Shown: positions 46,945-55,931, counted from the first letter of the stretch. The stretch: 64,000 nucleotides of DNA from Cytobacillus pseudoceanisediminis (GCF_023516215.1 NZ_CP097349.1:1302001-1366000); one strand, 5' to 3'. The notes: generated from the letters alone by a model not told the origin. Translations and numbers: made by a program.

Positions 46945-48251
46945 GTGTTTGAAAAATTTGGCATTATTGCGGATGATTTGACTGGTGCTAATGATTCAGG
47001 AGTGCAGCTGGCGAAAAAAGGGCTGACTGCCACTGTTATGATGGATTATACCGGGAAAAACATTCAATCTGACCCTGATGTCTTAATTGTTGATACTGAT
47101 AGCCGTGCAAAAACACAAGAAGAAGCATATGAAGCAGTGGAAAAAGCTGCTTCTCTTCTTTTGAAAAAGGCTATGCTCATGTCTATAAAAAAGTAGATTC
47201 AACTTTAAGAGGAAATATAGCAGCTGAACTGGCAGCGCTTGAAGAGGTATATCGCCCGGAAATCATTGTTATTGCCCCTGCTTTTCCAAAAATGAATCGT
47301 ACAACGGTATCTGGACATCATTATGTAAATGGTAAACTGATTACAGAAACAGAGTTTGGAAGGGATCCAAAGACACCTGTAACGGAAAGCTTTCTTCCTC
47401 GCATGTTAAATAAGAATGCAGGAAAAGATATTGCATTGCTTGATCTGGAATTGATCCGGGGAGAGAAAGCAGATATTCTTGAATTCATTGAAAGAGCTGT
47501 TGCGGCGGGGAATACCTGGATTGTTTGCGACAGTGAAAGGGAAGAGGATCTGCAGGTAATTGCCGAGAGTTTCACAAGCGTTCAGAAAAAAACGATTTGG
47601 ACTGGCTCTGGTGCTCTAGTTGAATATTTACCCGATGCTCTAAAGCTTAGATCTCATCATGAAAATGATCATGAGGAGAATAACATCAGGAAAACACTCA
47701 CAGTTTCAGGGAGTCTGTCACAGGTTACAAAAAAACAGCTTACCCGGATTAGAGAACTTGATCAATCTTATTTTGCAGAAATCAATCCTGTCCAATTGGT
47801 TAATCAGACAGTGGATCTTGAAGAAGTCATTGAAGAAATTGGACAAAACCAGGATAATAGCCATTTTGTTGTTTATGTGGATTCTTCAGATCAGAACCGG
47901 GATGCAGCCCGTATAGCGGGAGAAGCAATAGGATTATCAGGAAAGCAGATTGGTGAAAGGATTGCCATGGGACTAGGGCAAATTGCAAACAGACTTGTAA
48001 ATAAGTTCCCGGAACTCGACGGCTTGATTTTAACAGGCGGAGACATTGCAAAAGCTGCTTGTTCAGAATTGGGTATTCAGGAAATGGAGCTCCATACAGA
48101 AATAGAACCGGGTCTCCCTTTTGGCCGATTGCGCAGCAAAGAAAGAAGCTATTGGGCTGTTACAAAAGCAGGGGGATTCGGAAATGAGCAATCTCTGGCT
48201 AACGCAATACATTATATGACAAGAAAGGTTGAGTGCAATGAGTCAAACTAA
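46945..48251 (+). CDS. dtnK: Four-carbon acid sugar kinase (DtnK/OtnK, DUF1537), frameshifted
   Basis: 435 residues once one A is restored in the A5 run 47164-47168, giving LLKKGYAHVYKKVDSTLRGN. N-terminal substrate domain with GIIADDLTGANDSG and the KVDSTLRGN motif; C-terminal nucleotide domain with LTVSGSLSQVTKKQ and LILTGGDIAKAAC. Known members phosphorylate D-threonate, L-threonate or D-erythronate at C4. The GTG at 46945 has better spacing from AAAGGATG than the one at 46936. It overlaps the next gene by 14 bases. Confidence 0.9.
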
Positions 48252-49245
48252 ACCAGTAGTAGGCATTACAATGGGGGATGCAGCGGGTGTAGGGCCGGAA
48301 ATTATTTTAAAAAGCCTGGCAGAGGCTGAAATGTATGAAATAAGCAACCCGCTTGTCATTGGTGATAGAAAAATTTTAGAACGGGCCAAATCATTTGTTG
48401 ACAGCGGGCTTATTATTGAAACAGTAACGGCAGAGCAGATAAGCGAGATCCCTTATAAGCATGGAGTAGTACATTGCCTAGATTTGGACCTGTTGCCGGA
48501 AGACCTTCCCATTGGCCAGGTATCTCCTGAAGCTGGAGACGCAGCATTTCAATATTTGGCTAAAGCGATCGAAATGGCAAAAGAAAATCGAATTGATGCG
48601 ATCTGCACTGCACCTTTAAACAAGGAAGCCTTGCAAAAGGGCGGCCATATGTATCCAGGCCATACAGAAATTTTAGCGGATTTGACCGATACAAAAGATT
48701 ATTCCATGATGCTATCTGCACCAAACTTAAGGGTTATTCATGTGACAACACATGTCGGAATTATTGATGCAGTTAAAATGATCAATCCTGAAAGAGTGTA
48801 CCACGTGCTGAAGCTAGCCCATGACACATTGAAAAAAGCAGGCATTGAATCACCTAAAATTGCTGTTTGCGGAATCAATCCTCATGCAGGCGAAAATGGA
48901 TTATTCGGGTATGGCGAAGAGGAAGAAAAAGTCATTCCTGGAGTGGAAAAAGCACAGGCAGAGGGGATTAATGCTGTAGGGCCGCTGCCGGCTGACACAT
49001 TATTTTTCAGAGCTGTCCGCGGCGATTTTGACATTGTCGTAGCCATGTATCATGATCAGGGTCATGGGCCAGTTAAAGTATTAGGGCTGGATGCCGGGGT
49101 TAATATCACCGTCGGCCTTCCCATCATTCGTACAAGCGTTGATCATGGTACAGCCTTCGATATTGCCGGAAAAGGCATAGCTGACGAGAAAAGCTTAATG
49201 GAAGCCATGCGTCAGGCAGTAGAGCTTGCACCAAAGAAAAAATAG
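48238..49245 (+). CDS. pdxA2: 4-phosphothreonate dehydrogenase (PdxA2 type)
   Basis: 335 residues of the PdxA family: GITMGDAAGVGPEIILK, the substrate site CTAPLNKEALQKGGHMYPGHTE and metal His in AMYHDQGHGPVKVLG. In the kdgT-dtnK context it should be PdxA2, which oxidises and decarboxylates D-threonate 4-phosphate to dihydroxyacetone phosphate, rather than the vitamin B6 enzyme. ATG at 48238 follows AGAAAGG. Last gene of the operon. Confidence 0.9.
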   Translation: MSQTKPVVGITMGDAAGVGPEIILKSLAEAEMYEISNPLVIGDRKILERAKSFVDSGLIIETVTAEQISEIPYKHGVVHCLDLDLLPEDLPIGQVSPEAGDAAFQYLAKAIEMAKENRIDAICTAPLNKEALQKGGHMYPGHTEILADLTDTKDYSMMLSAPNLRVIHVTTHVGIIDAVKMINPERVYHVLKLAHDTLKKAGIESPKIAVCGINPHAGENGLFGYGEEEEKVIPGVEKAQAEGINAVGPLPADTLFFRAVRGDFDIVVAMYHDQGHGPVKVLGLDAGVNITVGLPIIRTSVDHGTAFDIAGKGIADEKSLMEAMRQAVELAPKKK

Positions 49246-49256
49246 CCTGATTTTAA

Positions 49257-49287
49257 CCTGCTCGGGCCCCCGGGCGGGTTTTTTTAT
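49257..49287 (+). terminator. Terminator
   Basis: CCTGCTCGGG/CCGGGCGGG hairpin followed by T7. Confidence 0.85.
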
Positions 49288-49378
49288 AGAATTTAATAGA
49301 TAAATTTTTTTGAAAATGATATCGTTAACCTCACAATTGATGCTAAAATAATAGAAAAAACACAAAAAAGAGGAATAT

Positions 49379-50638
49379 ATGAGTAAACGGACAGGTCAAA
49401 TTTCACTTGTGCTTATTTCGGTTTTATTTACCTCATATCAAACCATTTTCTCGCAGGAAACGTTTTTTACTTTTGATTTTATTCTATTTACCTGTATTGC
49501 CTGGTTTGTCGGCTGGCAGTTTGACAAAAGCAGGTACTACGCAGAAAAAGCGCGGGCCAGCGAGAAGAGCCACAAATTGCTTCTGGAATCACTGCCGGTT
49601 TCCGTGCTCATACATAAGGACTTTGAAATTTTGTATGCAAACTCGACTGCAGTTGCCGAATTGTCGTCATCAGATAAAGGTGCATTAATTGGCAGGTCGC
49701 TGCTTGACTTTATAGAGTTGGACTATATGGGACGTTTGCAGGAGCGTTATCAGTACATTAAGTCAGAGAAGCAGCTTTTAAACAATATAGAATATAAAAT
49801 AAAACGTTTTGATGGAACCACTAGATTTTTTGAAGTTTCATCACTTTATGTTGAATTTGAAGGGAAAGAGGCCATACTCTCAATTGGAACTGATATTTCT
49901 GATAAAAAAGAGGAACAGGAAAAGCTCCTGCAGAAATCAGAAAAGCTGGCACTTCTTGGCCAAATGGCAGCTGGAATCGCTCATGAAATCCGTAATCCTC
50001 TTACTTCGATCAAAGGGTTTGTTCAGCTCTTCAAGTCAAATAGCCAGAAAGATGAATACTTTGACATTGTACTTTCAGAATTGGACCGCATAAATGGAAT
50101 CGTCGGCGAATTTTTAGTGCTTGCAAAGCCGACTGCAGACATTTTCGAAAAGCAGGACCTTACTAAATTAATCAACGAAGTGATTCTTTTGAGCAGCACC
50201 CAATCCGTATTAAACAATGTCGAAATAGCAGCAGAAAATAATCTTCACGCCCCAATGATTCATTGTGAAAAGAACCAGCTGAAACAAGTATTCCTCAACA
50301 TTATTAAGAATGCCATTGAAGCAATGCCAGGCGGAGGAGAGTTAAACATTAAAGTGTTTAAAAAGTCCGGCAACACTATTTCCATTCAATTCATCGATCA
50401 GGGTGTTGGCATATCAGAAGACCGGATTTCAAGTCTGGGGGAACCTTTTTATACGACAAAGGAAAAAGGAACAGGGCTGGGACTGATGATTTGCTACAAA
50501 ATTATCGAAAACCATAATGGCCGCTTAATAGTCGAAAGTAAAGTTGGGGAAGGCACCAAGATTGAGATAGAACTCCCCTATGAAGGGGATTCGATACATG
50601 CAGAAGATGATCAAAACGGAAACATCGTTTTAATTTAA
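49379..50638 (+). CDS. PAS domain sensor histidine kinase (sporulation-kinase type)
   Basis: 419 residues. Two N-terminal membrane helices (about 8-24 and 30-48), a PAS domain (about 66-180), a HisKA domain with the phosphorylated His 202 in GIAHEIRNPLTSIKGF and an HATPase domain (NQLKQVFLNIIKNAIEAMPGGG, GEPFYTTKEKGTGLGL). The H-box and architecture are those of the KinB/KinE group that feeds Spo0F. No response regulator is adjacent, as is usual for these orphan kinases. Confidence 0.9.
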   Translation: MSKRTGQISLVLISVLFTSYQTIFSQETFFTFDFILFTCIAWFVGWQFDKSRYYAEKARASEKSHKLLLESLPVSVLIHKDFEILYANSTAVAELSSSDKGALIGRSLLDFIELDYMGRLQERYQYIKSEKQLLNNIEYKIKRFDGTTRFFEVSSLYVEFEGKEAILSIGTDISDKKEEQEKLLQKSEKLALLGQMAAGIAHEIRNPLTSIKGFVQLFKSNSQKDEYFDIVLSELDRINGIVGEFLVLAKPTADIFEKQDLTKLINEVILLSSTQSVLNNVEIAAENNLHAPMIHCEKNQLKQVFLNIIKNAIEAMPGGGELNIKVFKKSGNTISIQFIDQGVGISEDRISSLGEPFYTTKEKGTGLGLMICYKIIENHNGRLIVESKVGEGTKIEIELPYEGDSIHAEDDQNGNIVLI

Positions 50639-50656
50639 ATGGTGGAGCGGGACCTG

Positions 50657-50685
50657 ACAGTGCATGAAAATGTGCTGTTTTTTTA
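50657..50685 (+). terminator. Terminator
   Basis: ACAGTGCAT/ATGTGCTGT hairpin followed by T7. Confidence 0.8.
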
Positions 50686-50748
50686 TTATCCGCAGCGCAT
50701 GCATAGGATGTTATAATTAAAATAAAATCCATTCTAACGGTGATTATA

Positions 50749-51819
50749 GTGTTTTATTTCATTTTGCTGGGCCTTTTGTTTATAGGGGCTGTTTTCGTTA
50801 TCATTCGTAAAAAAATAAATATTAATACTGCTGCAATGGCGGCTGTGATGGCGTTTGGCATTGTGACACAGGGTGTTTTACTGAATTTCTTCGGTTTGTC
50901 CTTCTTTTTGGGGAGCATCGGCAAGATTATCAGCATAGCAGATATAGCCTTATGGATGGCCATCTTAGTTTCGATCGGCATGACCATCTATAAAGGAGAG
51001 TTTAAGAAGCTGCATTACATTAATCCAATTAACCGTTTCGGCATTGGAACCTGGGTGGCCGGCACGTCGATTTGCGGAATCATGTTCTGCAAGCAATTTG
51101 GAGCAGGTGCAGAAGTCCAGGCGCTGGCCATTCTGAATGCGGGATTATGGATTATTTATATTTGGATTAGTTTAATAGGCTTCAAAGAGCTCAAGGATAC
51201 ATCTATTGGTCAGCAGACGCATGGAGTTTTGCTGCTGACGGCGGTCAGCACACAATCTCTTGTTCTCCTTTTCAATACTGTCTTTGCAGATGTACCTGGA
51301 TTTCTGAATGCCGCTCTTATTTTTTTAGGGCTGCTTTTTTATTTCATTAGTGCGTGGTTTATTCTTAAACGTTATGCCATACGCGGCTGGAACATTGCGA
51401 AAGATTGGAATAATACCAATTGTATTTTTCACGGTGCCCTGTCCATCAGCGGGCTCGGCATGTTCAAATCCTGCCTTGTAACCCAACAGGCGGCTGCTTG
51501 GTTTTGGCTTGCCGTTTTCCTGGTTTTCATTGTGGTGGAGATTATTGAAATAGCAAGGGCGATTTGCCGCAGTCTAATATATGGCTTGAAGGAAGGCATC
51601 TTCACATACGATGTGACACAGTGGAGCCGAATCTTCACTTTTGCGATGTTCTTTACGTTTACCTTTTTCATAGAAACCCCGGTACAGGCAGTAATATTGA
51701 ATACAGGCGTTTGGATCATTTTAATGTTATTGATCATTGAATTATATTTAAGTGTTGATTCAATTAGAAGAAAACATGTCCGGATTCCGTTGACATCCAG
51801 AAAGGAAAGGTCGGTATAA
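50749..51819 (+). CDS. Multi-pass membrane protein
   Basis: About 356 residues with roughly ten membrane helices and short loops. It resembles in outline the SLAC1/TehA-type anion channel fold, but I see no decisive motif. Two GTG codons (50740 and 50749) could start it; GGTGAT lies just before the second. Function unknown. Confidence 0.7.
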   Translation: MFYFILLGLLFIGAVFVIIRKKININTAAMAAVMAFGIVTQGVLLNFFGLSFFLGSIGKIISIADIALWMAILVSIGMTIYKGEFKKLHYINPINRFGIGTWVAGTSICGIMFCKQFGAGAEVQALAILNAGLWIIYIWISLIGFKELKDTSIGQQTHGVLLLTAVSTQSLVLLFNTVFADVPGFLNAALIFLGLLFYFISAWFILKRYAIRGWNIAKDWNNTNCIFHGALSISGLGMFKSCLVTQQAAAWFWLAVFLVFIVVEIIEIARAICRSLIYGLKEGIFTYDVTQWSRIFTFAMFFTFTFFIETPVQAVILNTGVWIILMLLIIELYLSVDSIRRKHVRIPLTSRKERSV

Positions 51820-51827
51820 GAGCTAAA

Positions 51828-51925
51828 CGCACATAAATTTTTCTATCCGCAAGTAAAAATCGCTTATCCGCAAATAAATTTTTCTATCCGCAAGTAAAAA
51901 TCCCTTATCCGCACATAAATTTGGA
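51828..51925. repeat. GCACATAAA short repeats, locus 2
   Basis: CGCA(C/A)ATAAA or CGCAAGTAAA at 51828, 51848, 51869, 51889 and 51910; the spacing alternates 20 and 21 bases, close to two DNA helical turns. Same family as the repeats at 38.6 kb. Minus-strand open frames across this area are artefacts of the repeat. Confidence 0.75.
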
Positions 51926-52028
51926 AAGCATATGTAAATTCAAGCTTTTCACAAATAAATCTGATAAAAACGCGCATTAAGATAGGGCATTTTTCGAGGC
52001 AAGCATAAGAAAATAGCGGCTTTTCACA

Positions 52029-52077
52029 AAAAAAGAGCCAGTCACATGCAATTTTGCAATGCGGCTGGCTCTTTTTA
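52029..52077. terminator. Bidirectional terminator upstream of the toxin gene
   Basis: AGAGCCAG/CTGGCTCT stem around an inner ATGCA/TGCAAT part. The T run is T5 on the plus strand and T7 on the minus strand. The minus-strand version would end an RNA antisense to the leader of the small toxin gene. Confidence 0.8.
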
Positions 52078-52169
52078 GGCCTTTTGGACGGATTTTCAAA
52101 TGGGCACTTATCCTGAGTATAGGACAAGTTTGGTTCCGGGAAGGCTGAAGATAAGGAGGCGATGTATAA

Positions 52170-52262
52170 ATGGGTACCTTTGAAGTGTTGTCTTTGATGA
52201 TCAGTTTCGGTATGTTTGTTATCGCCATGCTCCAGTTCACAAATAGAGACAGGGATTCATAA
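52170..52262 (+). CDS. Putative holin-like toxin (type I toxin)
   Basis: 30 residues, MGTFEVLSLMISFGMFVIAM..., one membrane helix and a charged tail. The LSLMISFGMFVIA core is typical of the small Bacillus 'holin-like toxin' family, which acts on the membrane and is usually silenced by an antisense RNA. AAGGAGG lies ten bases before the ATG, and a strong terminator follows the stop. An antisense RNA ending at 52029 is possible but not proven. Confidence 0.8.
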   Translation: MGTFEVLSLMISFGMFVIAMLQFTNRDRDS

Positions 52263-52290
52263 ACACGCTCTCAAGCGTGTTTTTTTCGTC
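52263..52290. terminator. Bidirectional terminator
   Basis: AACACGCT/AGCGTGTT hairpin with T7, between the toxin gene and the opposing redoxin gene. Confidence 0.9.
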
Positions 52291-52291
52291 T

Positions 52292-52804
52292 TTATTTGGA
52301 AAGCCCCTCATATTCTTTCTTAATATCTTCTGCGGTTTTATCGATTTCTTCTCCCCAATGGTCATTGACCTTGTTGAACACAATATTGCCTTTTGTATCC
52401 ATTAAAGCGTAGCCTCTATAGGCTGATTCGCCATTTTTCATATCAGCCCTTTCAATGAGCTGCATTTCAGGGTCTGACACAAATGGGAGGCTGTGTCCCA
52501 TTTTTTCTTCAAGAGCATTATACAGCTCAAGCTGCTGCTCAGGCTGATCATTGCTTACGATGTACACGTTGACGTCCAAGCCTTCTAATTTATCCATATT
52601 CTGATGCAACTCGACCAGTTGCTGCTGACAGAGTCCTCAGGTGTATGTAGTGATAAAGAAGAAAACACTTGGCTTGTCCTGCGGGAAGGTAACTTCATTA
52701 CCGGTCTGGTCCTTTAAGGTGATCGCTTCCTGTGCCTGATCTTTACCGCAGGCTGTCAGAACAAGAAGGACGATTCCTAATAAAATCATGAATTTTTTCT
52801 TCAT
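52292..52804 (-). CDS. Redoxin-domain lipoprotein, probable selenoprotein (UxxC)
   Basis: 170 residues if the TGA at 52639-52637 is read as selenocysteine. Signal peptide with lipobox LTAC (Cys 19), then a thioredoxin/peroxiredoxin-like fold. Residues 52-60 read TTYT-U-GLCQ: the TGA takes the exact place of the first Cys of the CxxC redox motif, and the frame is the same before and after it. A SECIS-like hairpin follows (52606-52622). A simple frameshift cannot explain the stop. The protein would be anchored outside the membrane and reduce or oxidise thiols. ATG at 52804 is preceded by GGAGATCTT. Confidence 0.85.
52606..52622 (-). promoter_or_regulatory. Bacterial SECIS-like hairpin
   Basis: On the minus strand GCAACU-GGUCG-AGUUGC: a perfect 6-bp stem with loop GGUCG, starting 15 bases and with the loop 21 bases after the UGA. 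The E. coli fdhF SECIS has loop GGUCU at nearly the same distance. An outer CUG/CAG pairing may extend it. Confidence 0.8.
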
Positions 52805-52996
52805 AAGATCTCCAATTCCTAATAGTTGTTATCCATATCATTATGGCTATATTTTTAGCTTTTCTCAATAAAAATGCTTAAGTGAACGGATGTTTTTCTA
52901 CGATTAAGCGTCAATCATAAAACAAACACACCCTTTTTATAAGAGTGTGCGTTTTATGGAATATTTATTACTTTTGAGGTAATAACCGGGGATGTT

Positions 52997-53170
52997 CTAA
53001 TGGATGAATTTGCTTCGCTGCACTTTATAAATGAGCTTATCGAGCTCCTCTGAGTACATAAGCGTTTCAGGGTGTGACAATCCCTTTCTTTTTCCAACAG
53101 AAATCATCTTTTTGCGCAGGGCATCGATGTCATGATGAAGTTTTTTTATAGCAGTCGAAGGTGTGGTCAT
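52997..53170 (-). CDS. Spo0E family sporulation regulatory phosphatase
   Basis: 57 residues: two short helices and the family signature YSEELDKLIYKVQ (SxxLDxLI). Spo0E-like proteins remove the phosphate from Spo0A~P and delay sporulation. AGGAG lies eight bases before the ATG. Monocistronic on the minus strand. Confidence 0.88.
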   Translation of the reverse strand: MTTPSTAIKKLHHDIDALRKKMISVGKRKGLSHPETLMYSEELDKLIYKVQRSKFIH

Positions 53171-53434
53171 TGATTCGGCTCCTAATCAGGGGATGAAATA
53201 CTATATTCTATTATCGACAAATTAAACCGCAAATAAACAGATTCGACAAAACTTATAAAAAGATTACAAGTTTCTACAATATGCATTTTCTAGTGAAAGA
53301 GACCTATTCCGAAATGCTTGTATTAATATTCCTGTAATCTATTATTCTTCCAGATTTTACATCGAATTATCACAGGGTTAATATTTCGTCCCTATTCTTA
53401 ATATGTAAACCATTATAGATAGGGGACGGAGACT

Positions 53435-54286
53435 TTGAAGAAGAGAATGATTTCTGTTATTGGTGCAGCAGTTATTGGTCTAAATGCGTTTGGAGGAGGT
53501 GCGGCATTGGCAAAAGATATACATAAGGACATTGTAAATGTTTCACATCGCGGGGCTTCTGCTTATGCACCTGAGCATACCATCGCTTCATATGACATGG
53601 GCGAGAAATTGCATGGGGATTATATTGAAATTGATTTGCAGATGACAAAGGATGGTCATCTCATTGCGATGCATGATGTGACGCTTGACCGGACGACTAA
53701 TGGTACAGGGTCCGTAAAGGATTACACTTTAAACGAAATAAAGCAGCTTGATGCAGGCAGCTGGTTCAACGAAAAGTACCCGTATGCATCAAAAGCGGAA
53801 TACGAAGGCTTAAAGGTGCCGACACTTGAAGAGGTTTTCAAGAAATTTGGAAAAAACAACAGCTACTACATTGAAACAAAATCACCGGATGTTTATCCTG
53901 GCATGGAAAAAGAACTGCTTCGACTGGTTGATAAGTATAAGATTAATAAAGAGAAACTGCTTGTCCAATCTTTTAGTTCTCAAAGTCTTAAAGTGATGAA
54001 TGAATTGGACCCCTCCATTAAGCTGGTTCAATTAATCTCTTATAAAGCAAACGCAGAAATTACCGAGGCAGAGATTAAGGAAATCAAGCAGTATGCAATG
54101 GGCATCGGTCCTAATCATACGTATCTAAATGAGGAATATGTGCAAAAGGTTGTGAACAGCGGCCTTGAACTGCACCCGTATACTGTCAACGACAAGGAAA
54201 GAATGAAGCAGCTGATTAATTGGGGAGTAACCGGCATGTTTACAAACCATCCGGATTTGCTGCATGATGTAAAAAAAGGGAGGTAA
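53435..54286 (+). CDS. Secreted glycerophosphodiester phosphodiesterase
   Basis: 283 residues. Signal peptide (about 1-26, cleaved after ALA) and a GDPD TIM barrel: VSHRGASAYAPEHTIASYD (catalytic His, Arg, Glu), YIEIDLQMTKDGHLIAMHDVTLDRTTNG (metal Glu/Asp and second catalytic His). It releases glycerol-3-phosphate from glycerophosphodiesters, possibly including teichoic-acid fragments. TTG start eight bases after GGGGACGGAG. A terminator follows at 54296-54325. Confidence 0.93.
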   Translation: MKKRMISVIGAAVIGLNAFGGGAALAKDIHKDIVNVSHRGASAYAPEHTIASYDMGEKLHGDYIEIDLQMTKDGHLIAMHDVTLDRTTNGTGSVKDYTLNEIKQLDAGSWFNEKYPYASKAEYEGLKVPTLEEVFKKFGKNNSYYIETKSPDVYPGMEKELLRLVDKYKINKEKLLVQSFSSQSLKVMNELDPSIKLVQLISYKANAEITEAEIKEIKQYAMGIGPNHTYLNEEYVQKVVNSGLELHPYTVNDKERMKQLINWGVTGMFTNHPDLLHDVKKGR

Positions 54287-54295
54287 ATAGAAAGA

Positions 54296-54325
54296 ACTCC
54301 GGGAATCGTTTCCGGGGTTTTTTTG
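54296..54325 (+). terminator. Terminator after the GDPD gene
   Basis: AACTCCGGGAA/TTTCCGGGGTT hairpin with T7. Confidence 0.85.
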
Positions 54326-54435
54326 TATAATAACCAACACTGCCATAGTGAAAAATTACTAAAAAGGGCTTGAACATGTTATTTCAAAGTGATATGATTT
54401 TTATTAGTTCAAAAATCTGTCACATTTTGATTTGA

Positions 54436-54587
54436 GATAGCGAACCTGTCGTCGGTTAAAATGTCATCAGATTCCATTTTGATTAACAGTTGGTCCTTTA
54501 GGCAGCGAATCCTGCTTGATACTAACCGTCAATCCTGCTTCAGCATACCCAAATTCGGGAATGCGGGAGAGATTGACGGTTTTTTTA
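54436..54587 (+). promoter_or_regulatory. Structured leader with terminator, copy 1 (candidate riboswitch)
   Basis: In order: GATAG-CGAAC-CTGTC hairpin (54436-54450); a hairpin GTTAAAATG/CATTTTGATTAAC (54454-54487); GTTGGT (54488-54493); AGGCAG-CGAATC-CTGCTT hairpin (54500-54517); ACTAAC (54521-54526); and terminator AACCGTCAATC/GATTGACGGTT with T7 (54524-54587). GTTGGT can pair with ACTAAC, which shares bases with the terminator, so the two folds exclude each other. Upstream of the OFA transporter. Confidence 0.7.
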
Positions 54588-54652
54588 TTTCAAGAAACAA
54601 TCCTGTAACCGCTTTAAAAACCAGGATACGAGCATTATGAGGGGGAAAAAGA

Positions 54653-55915
54653 GTGAAAAAGACAAAAAATCGGTGGCTGATTGCCGCCTCGGCCGTAGGG
54701 ATTCATATCTCAATCGGTTCGGTTTACGCTTGGAGCAACTTTACCAATCCATTGATTGAGCAGTTTGGCTGGACATCAAAGGAGGTACAGCTGACCTTCA
54801 GTTTGGCGATTCTATTTTTAGGGTTGTCAGCCGCATTCCTTGGCCATTTTGTTGAAAAGCATGGTCCCAAAAAGGCTGGCCTTCTGGCAGCAGGATTCTT
54901 TGGAGCCGGCATGCTTGGTGCCGGTTTGGCTGTAAATATGGGATCATTGCCATTTTTGTACATAACCTACGGTGTTCTTGGGGGTATTGGTTTGGGAGTC
55001 GGCTATATTGCACCGGTCTCTACACTGGTAAAATGGTTCCCGGACCGCCGCGGATTCGCAACCGGCCTTGCCATCATGGGATTTGGCTTCGCTGCAGCGG
55101 TAGCGAGCCCGGTCATGGATGGACTGATTAAATCTGTTGGGACAGCTAACACGTTCTTTATTTTAGGTGCAGCTTACTTAATCATCATGACATTATCATC
55201 TTTATATTTAGAAAGACCGCCTGCCGATTGGGCACCTGAAGGCATGAAAGAAAAAGCTGCAGCCGGAAAAATCAAAATCAAACAGGATTTGGCACAGTTA
55301 ACGGCGAATGAAGCAGTAAAGACATCCCGGTTTTATTATTTATGGATTATGCTGTTCATTAATGTAACTTGCGGAATTGCGATTCTGTCAGCTGCAAAGC
55401 CGCTGGCACAGGAAAGCATAGGCCTGACAACGGCAGAAGCAGCCACGCTTGTCGGCGTACTCGGCATCTTTAATGGACTTGGCCGTCTGGCATGGGCATC
55501 CATTTCTGATTATATCGGTCGCCCAAACACGTATACGATTTTCTTCGTATCACAGATTGCCCTATTCCTGCTGCTTCCGATAACAAAAGAAGCCATTCTT
55601 TTCCAGATTATGCTGGCCATTGTGTACACCATGTATGGCGGCGGATTCTCATCCATCCCGGCATTTATCGGTGACGTTTTCGGAACAAAGCAGCTTGGCG
55701 CCATTCACGGCTACATTCTTACAGCATGGGCTGCCGCAGGACTTGCAGGTCCAATGTTCGCAGCGTGGATGAAGGACTCAACAGGAAGCTATGCTTCAAG
55801 TCTAACTAGCTTTGCAGGACTTTTTGTGATTGCACTCATTGTGTCAATCCTGATCCGTTTTGATATTAAAAAATTGCGCAAGCAAAATGAAGCAAGTGAG
55901 CGTATGGCAGGTTAA
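54653..55915 (+). CDS. OFA family MFS transporter (oxalate/formate antiporter type)
   Basis: 420 residues, twelve helices. N-terminus GIHISIGSVYAWSNFTNPL and FLGHFVEKHGPKKAGLLA (MFS motif A), then GYIAPVSTLVKWFPDRRG, as in OxlT and YhjX relatives. It may exchange formate, oxalate or pyruvate. GTG start after GAGGGGGAAAAA. Preceded by a structured leader that is repeated before the following oxidoreductase gene, so both genes likely answer the same signal. Confidence 0.9.
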   Translation: MKKTKNRWLIAASAVGIHISIGSVYAWSNFTNPLIEQFGWTSKEVQLTFSLAILFLGLSAAFLGHFVEKHGPKKAGLLAAGFFGAGMLGAGLAVNMGSLPFLYITYGVLGGIGLGVGYIAPVSTLVKWFPDRRGFATGLAIMGFGFAAAVASPVMDGLIKSVGTANTFFILGAAYLIIMTLSSLYLERPPADWAPEGMKEKAAAGKIKIKQDLAQLTANEAVKTSRFYYLWIMLFINVTCGIAILSAAKPLAQESIGLTTAEAATLVGVLGIFNGLGRLAWASISDYIGRPNTYTIFFVSQIALFLLLPITKEAILFQIMLAIVYTMYGGGFSSIPAFIGDVFGTKQLGAIHGYILTAWAAAGLAGPMFAAWMKDSTGSYASSLTSFAGLFVIALIVSILIRFDIKKLRKQNEASERMAG

Positions 55916-55931
55916 ATTTAATAAAAACAGC

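Noticed and set aside
51864..52240. Two minus-strand frames of 87 codons
   Set aside because: They run through the short repeats and the two-way terminator; composition is not protein-like.
52606..52804. Redoxin gene as a plain pseudogene or homopolymer frameshift
   Set aside because: The frame is identical on both sides of the TGA, the TGA is not in a homopolymer and a SECIS-like hairpin follows it.
54500..54517. ANTAR or LicT-type antiterminator hairpin
   Set aside because: The loop CGAATC lacks the A1 and G4 of ANTAR hexaloops and the sequence does not match LicT/SacY targets.
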